DNA of 64,000 nt from Serripes groenlandicus (GCA_031761405.1 JASEVX010000001.1:41692542-41756541); one strand, 5' to 3'; counted from the first letter of the stretch, positions 40,616 to 51,159 are shown. Made by a program: numbers and translations. The notes: generated by a model from the sequence alone, not told the origin.

Positions 40616-40828
40616 TATAGATGCTTTCTGACGCCTCTGCAGCAGACGGCTTTTGAAAACATAGAGACAAAAGAAGAAATTGCACAAAACGTGCAATTTC
40701 TCCTTTTGCCACAATGTTTTCCATTTTTTGTCATAGGTTATCCGTTCAATTATGGAGATTTTCTATGTTTTGACAACATATGTTCGAAGTCGTCTGCTGC
40801 AGAATCGTCGTATGAGGGAAAGGGTTAA
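40563..40828 (-). mobile_element. Family A MITE, copy A19, with a 42-C expansion at one end
   Basis: A run of 42 C (40574-40615) follows TTTCCCCCTTT at the left terminus. Then come TATAGATGCTTTCTGACGCC, CTGCAGCAGACGGC, the variant hairpin GAAATTGCACAAAACGTGCA and the right end TCGTATGAGGGAAAGGGTTA. The C run appears to be an expansion of the CCCTTTCCC terminus, or an assembly artefact. Confidence 0.85.
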
Positions 40829-40829
40829 A

Positions 40830-41148
40830 GAAAATAATGTCCTGTCTAAAACCGTTCAACGTGTTAACATTTTAAGAGACGCATTCTATGAAAACGGCTG
40901 TGGGCACAGACATGGAAACGAGGATGTAAACCTTAAATAATTGTTGGTTAATGTAAACAAAATGTTGGTGTTTTTTTTTAAACAATTTCTCCGGTTTATA
41001 CAATGTTTTGAAATACTGTTTGCTTCGAAGGCGTTGAGAGTCAGTATATTGTTAAAGGGTTAAATGATCATATAGCGATATTTAAAACCATGCATAACTC
41101 AATAATTGCGTCACATCGTCTATGTGTTGGTTTGTAATATGTGTTATG
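40830..41148. other. Mostly unassigned, with a family A-like remnant
   Basis: 40975-41062 (AAACAATTTCTCCGGTTTAT ... GTTAAAGGGTTAAA) looks like a decayed right half of family A. Nothing else is supported. Confidence 0.4.
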
Positions 41149-41149
41149 C

Positions 41150-41300
41150 CGCATGTTCAATTGGTCAGTTCTCTTTCGGAGTTTCCTGGGTAAGTTACCA
41201 TTTATCCTGACACCAGCCAGTCAGCCTTTATGTGAACCCCGCAATGATTAGGGTCAACGAGGGAATAGCCAATACCACCTTGTTTAACGAATCGTATACA
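41150..41300 (-). mobile_element. SINE fragment, inverted
   Basis: CCATTTATCCTGACACCAGC, CAGTCAGCC and a GGGAATAGCCAATACCACCT segment match the SINE body at 18478 and 39482. A second body piece lies at 41735-41840 (GGGAGGGAAAAGCTAATACT). Confidence 0.6.
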
Positions 41301-42460
41301 CCTTCGTTATTATTTAATATGAGTATAGGTGCTACCTTTTTCCGAGTAGCATACAAATCGTTATGGTGATGCTGGGTATCATAACCTCATACAGCTTTTT
41401 GGGGAGTAGTTTACTAGTTCTACCGTCCTATGCAAATAAACTAAATTCCTAAATAATAGGTAATTAAAAATTAATCGACTTGCCCTTCATAAAGTTCTTC
41501 CAATGATGTCAATAACTTACGAAACATCATTTACTAGTCAACTTACAATGACGTCACCATTACATATTACATTGTTGAGTTCACTTAAGTTAAGACTCGT
41601 TTTAAAAGTAGAAACACGCATATAATCACATTTTTGTTTTGAAATTATCTTTTCATCCAATCAAAACTTTGTAATTTCCTTGACTGCGCCATTAATCTTT
41701 TGTGGACACTATTTTTGCATAGATTGTATAGGAAATTCTATACTCCCATTGCCTCTGGACGGGGACACATATTGTCGGCTACGTTATGGATTTGTTTACC
41801 CGTGTAGGGAGGGAAAAGCTAATACTACCATATTTAACAATTCTTATACAAATATATTCTTAAGTTATTAAGTAATAGCGATATTAAACCACCTAGCTAT
41901 TTTGAATCGGGATTATATTTCCAATCCAAATAAGTGGTGTGCGAATACCAGATTACATTGTTTCCAATGCGGCAATACATAATGGATCAAAGTGATGATG
42001 TGGAAGTTATTAAATTACGCAGAAAGTCAACAGATCCCAATTACAGCGAACTCCCTCGGTAGACATTTTCATAATAACGCATTTCCTTGAGGTATGGTAA
42101 TATCGCAGTTTAACACGCAAGGATGATTTACAATTATGGTGCAAGCTTCCTGGGATTGGAAAAAAGCCATTATTTGTCTGTGAATACTTCCTTTACAAAT
42201 CACTGCATATTCCCCATCAACAGAAACTATCAACAACAAAATAAATGATTACTTTTCTGTCAACGAAACTGATAGTTTATATATTTTTTTTATGTAAAGA
42301 AAATGCGTAGGATGGGATTGAGAATAATGGATTTTTGTTTATTTTTTCTGGTTTTGAAACAGATGCTCTCTTCTGTTGTTACAATAATCTGTTCCATCAA
42401 CTTTTCCGCAAAATAAGCAAAACAGATCATTTTGATTTATCTTACACGAACTATAATTGT
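41300..42460. other. Long stretch without a recognisable gene
   Basis: AT-rich DNA apart from the SINE piece at 41735-41840. The 63-codon frame at 41680-41871 overlaps that piece and is not supported as a gene. Confidence 0.35.
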
Positions 42461-42465
42461 TTATA

Positions 42466-42670
42466 ATTTGATTGGATTGAATGCTGTTTTACAACACTTT
42501 CAACAGTCAATGTATTTCAGTTCAATCACGGTGTTTCCCGGGTTAATAACCAGTTCTACCGGATGTGTCGGTATTGTTTATCCTGTCATGATGACTCAGT
42601 CAAAAAGCTATTCCGGCAACCATCGTCAAGGAAGGGTGGAATTACTACCATGTGTTTAAAGTATGTGGAA
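42466..42670 (-). mobile_element. SINE, inverted copy (diverged)
   Basis: GATTGGATTGAATGCTGTTT, TACAACACTTTCAACAGTC and CAGTTCAATCACGGTGTTTC are a mutated reversed tail. The body has TATTGTTTATCCTGTCATGA and GGAAGGGTGGAATTACTACC. Confidence 0.65.
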
Positions 42671-42972
42671 TGACCGACCGTTAGTATTTGAAGCGCAATG
42701 AAAGATAAAAGTAAATGACCAAACGAATATACTCGAGAAAATGTAAGTCACGTCTGTGTCTTGTTGCAACTGCAAACAGTAAAGTCTCAGGTGAGCCTGT
42801 GCTTACACGTGTCGTCTCGCCAAAGCCTACATGGTGTCATATATAATATATAGATATACATGTTTAGTCATACAATCATTAGAACGTGAAGTTCCACCTA
42901 GGTAAACTACTGATATCAAACCAGAGAGCCAAAAAGGACATCGCAGCTGCCATAGTGGTGTGTGGCATATAT

Positions 42973-43226
42973 AAACCGTCTCGCGAGAAAACCAACAATA
43001 TGGACACTGCGTAATGTATCGACCAGGATCAGCTTAAGCATGCTGCGCAGGCTTACCCGGACAGACAATGTTCACATCCTGTGGTTTTTCTATTTCAGGA
43101 ATCATTACTCTATACCCCTGAGACGGAATGTGTCGGACCGAATAAGCCTGCGTGGACTGCGCAGGCTGATATGGGTCGATACATTACGCAGAGTGCATAA
43201 TGTTGGTTTCCTCGTAGTACGGTTCA
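42973..43226 (+). mobile_element. Family B MITE, copy B5
   Basis: ACCGTCTCGCGAGAAAACCA at the left, TGTATCGACCAGGATCAGCT, GACGGAATGTGTCGGACC and GCGCAGGCTGATATGGGTCG in the body, and GTTGGTTTCCTCGTAGTACG at the right. Confidence 0.82.
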
Positions 43227-43229
43227 TAT

Positions 43230-43660
43230 AACGGCTTAGTATTGGGACATCACGAAGGGAACCTTGCATCAGTATATTGTCGCCGTAATTAAATTGAACA
43301 TTCAGAAAATACATAAACATCAGTTGAGAGTATTTAATTAAAAGAATACGGGCATCTTACTGTTTACACGGTTCACGTTAATTGGTAGCGTTTGATTTTA
43401 TGTGTTGCAGTATTTCTTATGTTCGATTCGAATGCAATAAATAATCCTTTACTGGGGGTTTCTTTAATTTATATACAGAGGTTACGAACATTCAAGATAC
43501 GTTGATTCAAATGAGCATAATAAATCTGACATATAAAGTATAAAGAATTGAAAAAAAAACATCATCGTTTTCTAAACGTATATCACTGGTTAACATTATT
43601 TTGTTAATTTAAAAAAGCACAGTGTTTAAGATTAAGAAAAATATATGCGTTTAATTTATC
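43230..43660. other. Unassigned AT-rich sequence
   Basis: No gene or shared repeat. Confidence 0.3.
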
Positions 43661-43665
43661 ATTTA

Positions 43666-44122
43666 CAGGGGCGTAGCTCCCTTTAGGCACTGTAGGCACG
43701 TGCCTACACATTTTTTCTAAAAATGCCCCAATAAGGCAGCTGCGGCTATATATACACAACTGCGTAATGTATCGACCAGTTCAGCCTGCGCTGTCCGCGC
43801 AGACTGATCCGGCCGACACATTCCGTCTAAGGGGGATAGATAGNNNNNNNNNNNNNNNNNNNNNNNNNNNNNNNNNNNNNNNNNNNNNNNNNNNNNNNNN
43901 NNNNNNNNNNNNNNNNNNNNNNNNNNNNNNNNNNNNNNNNNNNNNNNNNNNNNNNNNNNNNNNNNNNNNNNNNNNNNNNNNNNNNNNNNNNNNNNNNNNN
44001 NNNNNNNNNNNNNNNNNNNNNNNNNNNNNNNNNNNNNNNNNNNGATACTTTTCGCAGAATCCACAATGTTGATTTTCCCACGAGACGGCCTGCACATTGA
44101 TTATTGCCAAGCTACGCCCCTG
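43666..44122 (+). mobile_element. Family C MITE, copy 2, containing the assembly gap
   Basis: CAGGGGCGTAGCTCCCTTTA left end and AGCTACGCCCCTG right end, flanked by ATTTA at 43661-43665 and 44123-44127. The 200 N lie in the family B-derived middle. Open frames drawn through the N run are meaningless. Confidence 0.85.
43844..44043. other. Assembly gap, 200 N
   Basis: Exactly 200 undetermined bases, a conventional placeholder length. The sister copy at 48254-48582 has about 95 bases between the same flanking words, so the true gap is probably shorter. Confidence 0.97.
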
Positions 44123-44204
44123 ATTTAACCAGACGAAGATCACAGAGTTGTGTGTGTAATTCATTCCGTCGCTGATATATAACATAATGAATATGAACAT
44201 ATGA

Positions 44205-44449
44205 ACTGTCCCACGAGAAACCCAACAGTGTGGACTCTGCGTAAAGTATCTACCCGGATCAGCCTAAGCAATAGCCGATCAGGCTAACCCGCGACAGACA
44301 CTTTTTCGCCTCCTGTGGATTTCCAGTCTCATGAATCATAACTTTATACCTCTATCCACCTGAGATGGAATGTGTCGACCCGGATAAGCCTGCGCAGACT
44401 GCGATAATTACGCAAAGACCATAATGTTAATTTTCTAGTGGAACGGCTC
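44205..44449 (-). mobile_element. Family B MITE, copy B6
   Basis: GAACTGTCCCACGAGAAACC at the left, GTAAAGTATCTACCCGGATC, CCTCCTGTGGATTTCCAGTC and GATGGAATGTGTCGACCCGG in the body, and TTAATTTTCTAGTGGAACGG at the right. It is embedded in the inverted-duplicate block. Confidence 0.82.
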
Positions 44450-44870
44450 ATATGTAAAATTACCTGTGTCATCTCAATGAAACAAACTAAAAGTTCAGTA
44501 TACAATGCGTAACCCTTGGTTATCATCTGTTACCTAACATTGTATCGAGTAAACCTCAACTGCTTGGACGACCCGTCACCTACCAACATATTGACGAGTT
44601 CAACATTAATAGTACAATAAAAAGGCATGTTTACGAAATGGACTTATATATTTTATAATGGCATATAACATGTGTGACTATAATAAACAAGCGGTATGTT
44701 TATAAACAGCGTAAACACGCGGCATGTACAATCATGAATATGTGTGTATATGAATCTAAGGGGGCAGCTCTGACCCAATTGTACCATTCTTGCACATCAT
44801 CGTTTTGAAAATATAAAATCAATTTTGATATAGTATTGATTAGTATTTATAAACTATAGCCAATAGCTGG
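44450..44870 (-). repeat. Inverted-duplicate block, uninterrupted partner
   Basis: Read on the minus strand, this segment matches, in order, 29465-29585, 31556-31628, 32600-32760 and 33684-33740. At the other locus these pieces are separated by LINE fragments, a tandem repeat region and repeat E. Here they are contiguous, so this is the less disturbed copy. Confidence 0.85.
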
Positions 44871-45120
44871 TCTGGGTCGATATATTACGATAATGTGAGT
44901 TGTCTCGTGTAACGACTCATGTTGGCTATTTGAGTTTAACCCTTATCCCGTTGAATTTTTACAAGAGGTATCATCAACATTGAAGTTTGATACGTTCTGA
45001 TATATCATCGAGTATATTTTGTTACATATTGAAGTATGGATAACGAACACTATGCAGACTAATCTTGGTTTACAATGTACGCAAATTGTGTTTAAATAAC
45101 ATGTTCCTTGAAAACCAAAT

Positions 45121-45333
45121 GAGTCGTCCCGCGGGAAAACCAACATTATGGTCTCTGCATAAGGTATCGACCTAGATCAGGGGGATAGAAGAATAGAGTA
45201 ATGATTCCTGCAACAGAAAATTCACAGGAGGCGAAAATTGTCTTCCCGAGTTAGCCTGCGCAGCATGCTTAGGCTATTCCGGGTCGATGCTTTACGCAGA
45301 ATCCACAATGTTGGTTTTCTAGCGGGACGGCTT
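45121..45333 (-). mobile_element. Family B MITE, copy B7 (internal deletion)
   Basis: GAGTCGTCCCGCGGGAAAAC left end and GTTGGTTTTCTAGCGGGACG right end. About 50 bp between CTAGATCAG and GGGGATAGAAGAA are missing. Confidence 0.82.
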
Positions 45334-45449
45334 AAATGTAGTTTTACGTCACTTGGAGCGGAATAACGATTAACTCTTAAGTTTGTACTCGAAATCGACC
45401 TTGCGACCATCGATGCCAGTTAAAACTAACGCAAACAAAATTATCTTTA

Positions 45450-45535
45450 TAGTTCGGGGATCGAACCCGGGGCCTTTTAAGTTATAATGCATAGGTCTGG
45501 GTTCTGTCGCTTACACCGTGCAACTGAGACGTAAA
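45450..45535 (-). mobile_element. tRNA-like SINE head fragment
   Basis: On the minus strand there is a B-box-like GGGTTCGATCCCCG (45457-45470) and an upstream A-box-like region near CAGTTGCACGG. It has no acceptor-stem pairing that would make it a true tRNA gene. Confidence 0.45.
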
Positions 45536-45539
45536 TTCT

Positions 45540-45778
45540 ATTGCCGAGAAAAAGGACTTTCAAATAACCCCTTTCACTGAATGTGCATTTAGAAATATTT
45601 GTTACGATTCGTAGATTGGTTGTTTTCTCTTCTATCCTATTCCGAATAAAACTTCCACTAGAATGGTTAAAAGCGGAAATAAACTAATTTTAGTAAAAGC
45701 CTTTTGTCAGAGCATCATGTATCGCTATTTAGTGTTTGATCAATACATCGTTAAACTGTTGTTAAAATAGATGAAATA
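45540..45778. other. Unassigned sequence
   Basis: Nothing supportable. Confidence 0.3.
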
Positions 45779-45779
45779 A

Positions 45780-45987
45780 GTCGTTCCACGAGAAAACCAA
45801 CAGTGTGGACTCTGCGTAAAGTATCGACCCGGAGCAGCCTAAGCATGCCGGGAAGACAAAGCCGGACATACACTGTTCGCCCTGAGACGGAATGTGTCGG
45901 CCCGGTTTAACCTGCGCGGATTGCGCAGGCTGATCTTGGTCGATACATTACGCAGAGGCCGTAATGCTGGTGTTCGCGTGGCTCTAA
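45780..45987 (+). mobile_element. Family B MITE, copy B8 (internal deletion)
   Basis: AGTCGTTCCACGAGAAAACC and ATGCCGGGAAGACAAAGCCG. A jump from ACTGTTCGCC to CTGAGACGGAATGTGTCG removes the CTCCTGTGGATTTTC section. Right end GCTGGTGTTCGCGTGGCTC. Confidence 0.78.
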
Positions 45988-45989
45988 TG

Positions 45990-46388
45990 ACAAAACACTA
46001 TCATCCTTACGGACTTGCAAGTTAACGACTCTATTTTGTCAGATATACGAAATCAGAGACATCTTTCTTTCTATACCTGAACAGAGTAAATGTTGTTCAA
46101 GAATTGGGAACTACTATAGAAAGAGTTATTCTATGCTGACATTATCAAATTTAATTCAACATTAGGGACTGATTTAAGTCTAGAGGCACTCTTCGTCATT
46201 GTTTTCTATTTTAATATGTGAGGAATCGCTCCTGTTTTTGCACAGATTTTATAAAACAAAAATCAATGTTTCTCACTGACAATTCGATACTTGCCTTTGA
46301 TGGTGTTATTATTGCTTAAATGGACACATTATCTCCAGCATGAGGGATTGTCACAAGTTATATATCTTTGAATTAACCCCTAAAATGA
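45990..46388. other. Unassigned sequence
   Basis: No gene or shared repeat found. Confidence 0.3.
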
Positions 46389-46389
46389 G

Positions 46390-46680
46390 TTTAAGCTCGT
46401 CTGTTTTTCGCCGGGAGAAAAAAGTCGTGGTATCGTGATATACGATTTGGCGTTGTCGTAGTCTGCGTCGTCAGCGTCGTCACAAAACTGTAACCTTACC
46501 TCATAACTCAAAAACCGTTCATCATTTTCAAATGAACTGTGGTACACAAGTTCCTAAAGATAATACGAATACCAAGTCACATAACTCTGGCTTTAATAAT
46601 TATTTCAGTAATGCCCCTTTTTAGACTTAGAAAAAAGCAGACAAGCGTTGGCGTTCGCTTGCGGTGCTCTTGTTTACAAT
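46390..46680 (+). repeat. Dispersed GTCGTC-type repeat, copy 2
   Basis: GTTTAAGCTCGTCTGTTTTT, GTCGTAGTCTGCGTCGTCAG, CACAAAACTGTAACCTTACC and TCATAACTCAAAAACCGTTC. It ends GTTCGCTTGCGGTGCTCTTG. Related to 12225-12500. The frame at 46539-46781 lies mostly within it. Confidence 0.5.
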
Positions 46681-46916
46681 GTTTTGGGAATCGTATAGTG
46701 CCTGGTCAGAAGATGTGGATGTGCCGGCTTAGCAGTCTTCACAAAACCGGTTCGTGTATTCTAAGTGTTGCGACAATCTAGTATGTACACAGCCTTAGTA
46801 TGCAGTAGCGAAATATGGAAAATTAATTGAATATAGGGGTTGTGGAATAAAGGAAAGGCAAAACTATGGCTCTTTATAGTCTAAGATATATAGAGAATAT
46901 TAATTATTTCAAATTT

Positions 46917-47474
46917 AACACGTACCCATATTAGAAAAATATTGATCAGACGACTCTATAAGTAAACGTACATGACATATCTCTATAAATGAAAGTATAA
47001 ATATTGAATAGATTTGAAAACGTTCTGACAAAGGAGATATTATATATTATGAATACTTTCTACTTTTGACAAGTGTTTTTCAAAAGTTGTCTACCATGGG
47101 CGTAGCTTGGCAATAATCAATGTGTAGGCCGTCTCGTGAGATGATCAACATTGTGGACTCTGCGTAAAGTATCGATCCGGATCAGCCTAAGCATGCCACA
47201 CAGGCGTACACGGATATACACTTTACGCCTCCTGTGGATTTTCTGTTTCAGGAATAACTACTCTATACATATATCCCCCTAAGACGGAATGTGTCGGCCT
47301 GATCAGTCTGCGCGGACAGCGCAGGCTGATCTGGTCGATTCATTACGCAAATGTCTATCGCCGCAGCTGCATGTTGGGGCATTTTGAGAAAAAATGTGTA
47401 GGCACGTGCCTACAGTGCCTAAAGGGAGCTACGCCCCTGTCTACTGCAGGGTTTTCCTAGGTAGAAAGGGTTAA
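46917..47474 (+). mobile_element. Family A MITE, copy A20, interrupted by family C
   Basis: GATCAGACGACTCTATAAGT and AAAACGTTCTGACAAAGGAG form the left, and AAAAGTTGTCTAC is cut at 47094. After the family C element the sequence resumes with TCTACTGCAGGGTTTTCCTA and ends GTAGAAAGGGTTAAG. TCTAC is the duplicated target. Confidence 0.78.
47095..47439 (-). mobile_element. Family C MITE, copy 3, nested in family A
   Basis: Inverted relative to the other copies: CATGGGCGTAGCTTGGCAAT at the left (one mismatch from CAGGGGCGTAGC) and GGAGCTACGCCCCTG at the right. Flanked by TCTAC at 47090-47094 and 47440-47444. The family B-derived core is the longest of the four copies (about 245 bp). Confidence 0.9.
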
Positions 47475-47519
47475 GAAACCGCAAATGCGTTGAACGCGAC
47501 TATAATGGTAGACATCTTT

Positions 47520-47760
47520 CTCTATTTCTTCTGATTGAAGTACGGCTTCAGATGGGAGAGATGAAATTGAACACCGTATTGTGTACAGTTAATCAATTTG
47601 GCTCGATGCATGGAAGAGAACCTATCTTATCACGTCCAATGTCCTTGAAAATGGTTACACAAAATTTAATCTTCTACGGATGTTCAAGATATACGCGGAA
47701 GTGTGAAATTATTTCTGAGATGCATTGTAGATTTAGATCAAATAGTACGGAAGTTTAAAC
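47520..47760 (+). other. Unrecognised 68-codon open frame
   Basis: MGEMKLNTVLCTVNQF start at 47552, Cys- and Ser-containing, not low-complexity, no known motif. GGCTTCAG just before the ATG could be a weak acceptor, but no donor confirms an exon. Confidence 0.2.
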
Positions 47761-47761
47761 T

Positions 47762-48058
47762 AATCGTTATCGATGTAAAATGCTGAAATGTTGGTGTTCA
47801 CAGGGCACTGTTTATAAATACTTTGGCTGCCAAGTCGAAGTCAAGTTTTCAAAATGGCGTTATATCTAATTAATATATTATCTTAGTAAGATTAATAACT
47901 TCCGAATAACCTCCATGTAAGAAATTGCCAAAGAACAATTCATATAAAAACTAATTCTTAAATATTATGTCCGGAGTTCACACGGAGTGTTTTGACGTCT
48001 TTTCACGTGAGGAACACCCTTGATAGACATTCTTACTCAAACTCACTGGTTCAATCAA
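47762..48058. other. Unassigned AT-rich sequence
   Basis: Nothing supportable. Confidence 0.3.
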
Positions 48059-48059
48059 C

Positions 48060-48240
48060 TGGCCCGGTTATAATACCAACGACTTTACAATTGTTGTAAT
48101 GGCTTTCCCTCTTTTGTGATCAAGATTGTGTGGTTAGCATAACGACTGACTCTCTGGTACTGCTGACTTACCAAGGAAACATCGTGATATAACTGAATTG
48201 TTTGAAAGCGGCGTAAAACACCATTCAATCGATCAAACAC
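48060..48240 (+). mobile_element. SINE, 3' part
   Basis: GGTTAGCATAACGACTGACT and CTGGTACTGCTGACTTACCA, then the tail CGTGATATAACTGAATTGTT and GAAAGCGGCGTAAAACACCA. The head is missing. Family C copy 4 inserted just beyond the tail. Confidence 0.7.
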
Positions 48241-48253
48241 AATTTGGGCGTGT

Positions 48254-48582
48254 CAGGGGCGTAGCTCCCTTTAGGCACTGGTGGCACGTGCCTACAAATT
48301 TTTTCTAAAAATGCCCCAAAATGCAGCTGCGGCGTTACACATCTGCGTAATGTATCGACCATATCAGCCTGCGCTGTCCGCGCAGACTGATCCGGCCGAC
48401 ACATTCCGCCTAAGAGGGGATAGATAGAGTAGTGATTCCTGAAACAGAAAATCCACAGGAGGCGAAAATTGTCTAACCGGGAAGGCCTGTGTGGCATGCT
48501 TAGGCTGATCCGGGTCGAGTCCACAATGTTGATTTTCTCACGAGACGGCCTACACATTGATTATTGCCAAGCTACGCCCCTG
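48254..48582 (+). mobile_element. Family C MITE, copy 4
   Basis: CAGGGGCGTAGCTCCCTTTA to AGCTACGCCCCTG, 329 bp, with the family B core intact (CCACAGGAGGCGAAAATTGT, GGCATGCTTAGGCTGATCCG). No 5-bp duplication is visible at this copy (CGTGT against CTGAT), so a flank may have been lost or rearranged. Confidence 0.88.
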
Positions 48583-48589
48583 CTGATTA

Positions 48590-49930
48590 TTATATCCATG
48601 TACATGTAAACATAAATAATAGATCAGTTAAACAATTTATGAATCAACGTTTAACTATACAAATCTCGCTTTTTTGCCCTCTTTTGGCATCTATATATAT
48701 GGCGGTATTGTAGCAAGTAATTTTGTTGTAATCATATGAGGTTTTTGTTTACCAAAACAAGTACTTTGGTGATCAAGAAACATTCAGAACTGAGAAGTGG
48801 ACATTTAAACAAAAATAAAAAATGTATCATTGTTAGTTTCTTTTCTGATTATGTTGTCAATTAAAACATGTTTAGCCAATACGCCTTTTTATAATGCTTC
48901 AAAAGTTAAAACATAGTGGATTAAATTTGTTTGGGATAAAGAGCTGAATTTTTCGTGAGCCTTCCAAGCGCTTTCCAGACGCCATGTTTGATTATATAAT
49001 ATAGCTGGGTAAAAAGAACATATTAAAATCCATGTATATAAATTTTAATCTGAAACTTGTATAGTATCATATGCTTTTGAAAATATTGGAATACTTTAAT
49101 TACAATTGAAGACATGTTTGAAAAATGAATAAATATATATTCATATCTTAACATTTTTTAGACAAGGGAGGTAATTCAGACAGAAAAACTAAAAATGTTG
49201 CTCAGTGACATATACTTTTAATTCTAAATATTGATAAATGATAGTTATTGCAATAATCTGAGGAAGTTTTAATAAATAGTTACGTATAGTTACGTTATAA
49301 CTATGTTTTTTCCTTATTTCAGAGTGTTGTACTTGTCTATTCTTACACCTGACAGATATGGGTTCTCATTAGGGCAAAGTAGCGTCTATTGTTTAGGTTT
49401 AATTACAACATATCACGTGAACGTCCAACGTTATGGATAAAATAACTTCAGAGTGAGATTTAAACCACGAGAAGATAAACAATTAGCATATCATCTTTCA
49501 ATTATTGGTAATTTACATGAAAACTTTATTTTTTTTCATGTGCTGAAATAGCCAACAAAAATGCATATCATAAGGCTTATATAAATGAATCTAGCATAAA
49601 ATAAAGCACAGTAACATACCAATTTTTAAAAAGTTAAATATTATTTAAAAAATTCAGTACAGTACAGTTCAGTACATCCTTAACACAACTATATCGTCAG
49701 TTACGAGGACATTGATCGATCGCTTTTATCACATAAAGCCATCTCTTTTTCTAATTGTCAAAACCATATTATATAAATATCGTATGACACTATTAGTTTA
49801 GTTTCCAGTCTTGCGCTCAAGTCTTTGTAACAACGCGGAAACCAAACTATGAAAATGACGTCACTTTGGCGCCAAACTGGCAAACGTTAAGTCCATTTTG
49901 TTTTCAAAACACCTCATAAATCACTTCATA
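48590..49930. other. Long stretch without a recognisable gene
   Basis: About 1.3 kb of very AT-rich DNA with no shared repeat apart from a short AGTACAGTACAGTTCAGTAC run at 49658. Confidence 0.4.
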
Positions 49931-49935
49931 TGAAA

Positions 49936-50097
49936 AATAGAATATCTCATTTGTGTTTATTTATCATCATTTTTAATAAACTCGTTTACTAAGCTGAGTA
50001 TGATGCTCGCCAAGGCTCGCGGCATAGCATTTTATTAAACTCGTTTAATGAAAGTGATAATAAATAAACATTCATGAAATATCCTCTATGTAAAGTA
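49936..50097. mobile_element. Inverted-repeat MITE, about 160 bp
   Basis: Left arm ATAGAATATCTCATTTGTGT then TTATTTATCATC and TAATAAACTCGTTTA. The right arm is its imperfect inverse (TAAACTCGTTTAATGAAAGT, GATAATAAATAAACATTCAT, GAAATATCCTCTAT). The centre carries CTCGCCAAGGCTCGCGGC. No coding capacity. Confidence 0.7.
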
Positions 50098-50263
50098 TAA
50101 TTCATTTACCATTGAATGTTCGTTTAATAAAATAATTCTCTCATCTCTCGTGACTTTACCCGCCGATAACAAACTCGTCTGTAACACGCGTGAAAAAAAT
50201 CATTCGCACTATGATTTGACGCCTCTGCCACAGACGATTTTTGCTACAATGTTTCCCAGTCTG

Positions 50264-50493
50264 TTAACCCTTTCCCTCATACGACAATTCTGCAGCAGAC
50301 GACTTTGAACGTATTTTGTCAAAACATAGAAAATCTCCATAATTGAATGGATAACCTATGACAAAAAGTGGAAAACATTGTGGCAAAAGGAGAAATTGCA
50401 CGTTTTGTGCAATTTCTTCTTTTGTCACTATGTTTTTAAAAAGCCGTCTGCTGCAGAAGCGTCAGAAAGCGTCTATATGAGGAGAAGGGTTAA
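50264..50493 (+). mobile_element. Family A MITE, copy A21 (full length, variant hairpin)
   Basis: TTAACCCTTTCCCTCATACG to TATGAGGAGAAGGGTTAA. The hairpin is GAAATTGCACGTTTTGTGCA, the same double change as at 25620. A short family A fragment (50214-50262) precedes it. Confidence 0.9.
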
Positions 50494-50499
50494 ACAAAC

Positions 50500-50945
50500 A
50501 TACTTTCATTTGTAGAACGTTTCGATAGACTTGCATAATTGTTTTCAAAGTCGTCTGCTGCAGATTTGTTTTATTATTGGAAAGGATTACATCAGAACGC
50601 AGACATTTACCTGAATTATTGTTGCCAGTGCACGCCATCAAAACAATTACAACTAATTAGTGTCGTGCTTTATTGGTTGAGGGGAAAATAATCAGGAATC
50701 GCTTAGGGCGACCGTTATTGTTCAAGTTCTCATTCGTAAATTACATTGCAGTTTTGATTGTTAGAGACATTATCAAATTTGCTAAACGGAAATGATGTTA
50801 CTTTGAAATTTATGAAAATATTTTTTAAAGAAAGATTAGACTTCCGGATGTTCAATTGAGCTCACGGCACATCTACCCTTATTCACACAAAAAAACGTCC
50901 ACTAACTTTTCGAACGCAACTGGTTATCTTTAAAAAGAGTTTTTT
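50500..50945. other. Mostly unassigned, with a family A remnant
   Basis: 50535-50590 (AAGTCGTCTGCTGCAGATTT then TTGGAAAGGAT) is a right-end remnant. The rest is unassigned. Confidence 0.4.
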
Positions 50946-50949
50946 CAAG

Positions 50950-51155
50950 TCCCTTAACCCATTACTTCACACAAACGACATTTGGCACCTGCCATTGAAC
51001 ATGACTTTTGAAAACATTGCAATAAAAGGTGAAATTGCTCAAAACGAGCAATTTCACATTTTATTGCAATATTTTCAACTCTTTATCAATATAAATCTTT
51101 CAGTTTTCTAGTTTGATGGATCAAAAAGTCATGATGTGATGTAATGGGTTAATGG
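50950..51155 (+). mobile_element. Family A-related MITE, copy A22 (divergent subgroup)
   Basis: TTAACCCATTACTTCACACA at the left and TGTGATGTAATGGGTTAATG at the right. Perfect hairpin AAAGGTGAAATTGCTC ... GAGCAATTTCACATTTT. Its termini differ from the main family (CCCATTACTTCACA), a distinct subfamily. Confidence 0.75.
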
Positions 51156-51159
51156 ATAA

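Noticed and set aside
42962..43231. 89-codon plus-strand frame with RRLTRTDN/RRLIWVDTL phrases
   Set aside because: The same phrases appear in frames at 18839, 33768, 45222, 55549 and 57451. They are translations of family B.
43717..44200. Frames of 84-139 codons across the N run
   Set aside because: Most residues are undetermined and the flanks are family C/B repeat.
45455..45535. Functional tRNA gene on the minus strand
   Set aside because: The B box is good but the cloverleaf is incomplete, so it is better read as a SINE head fragment.
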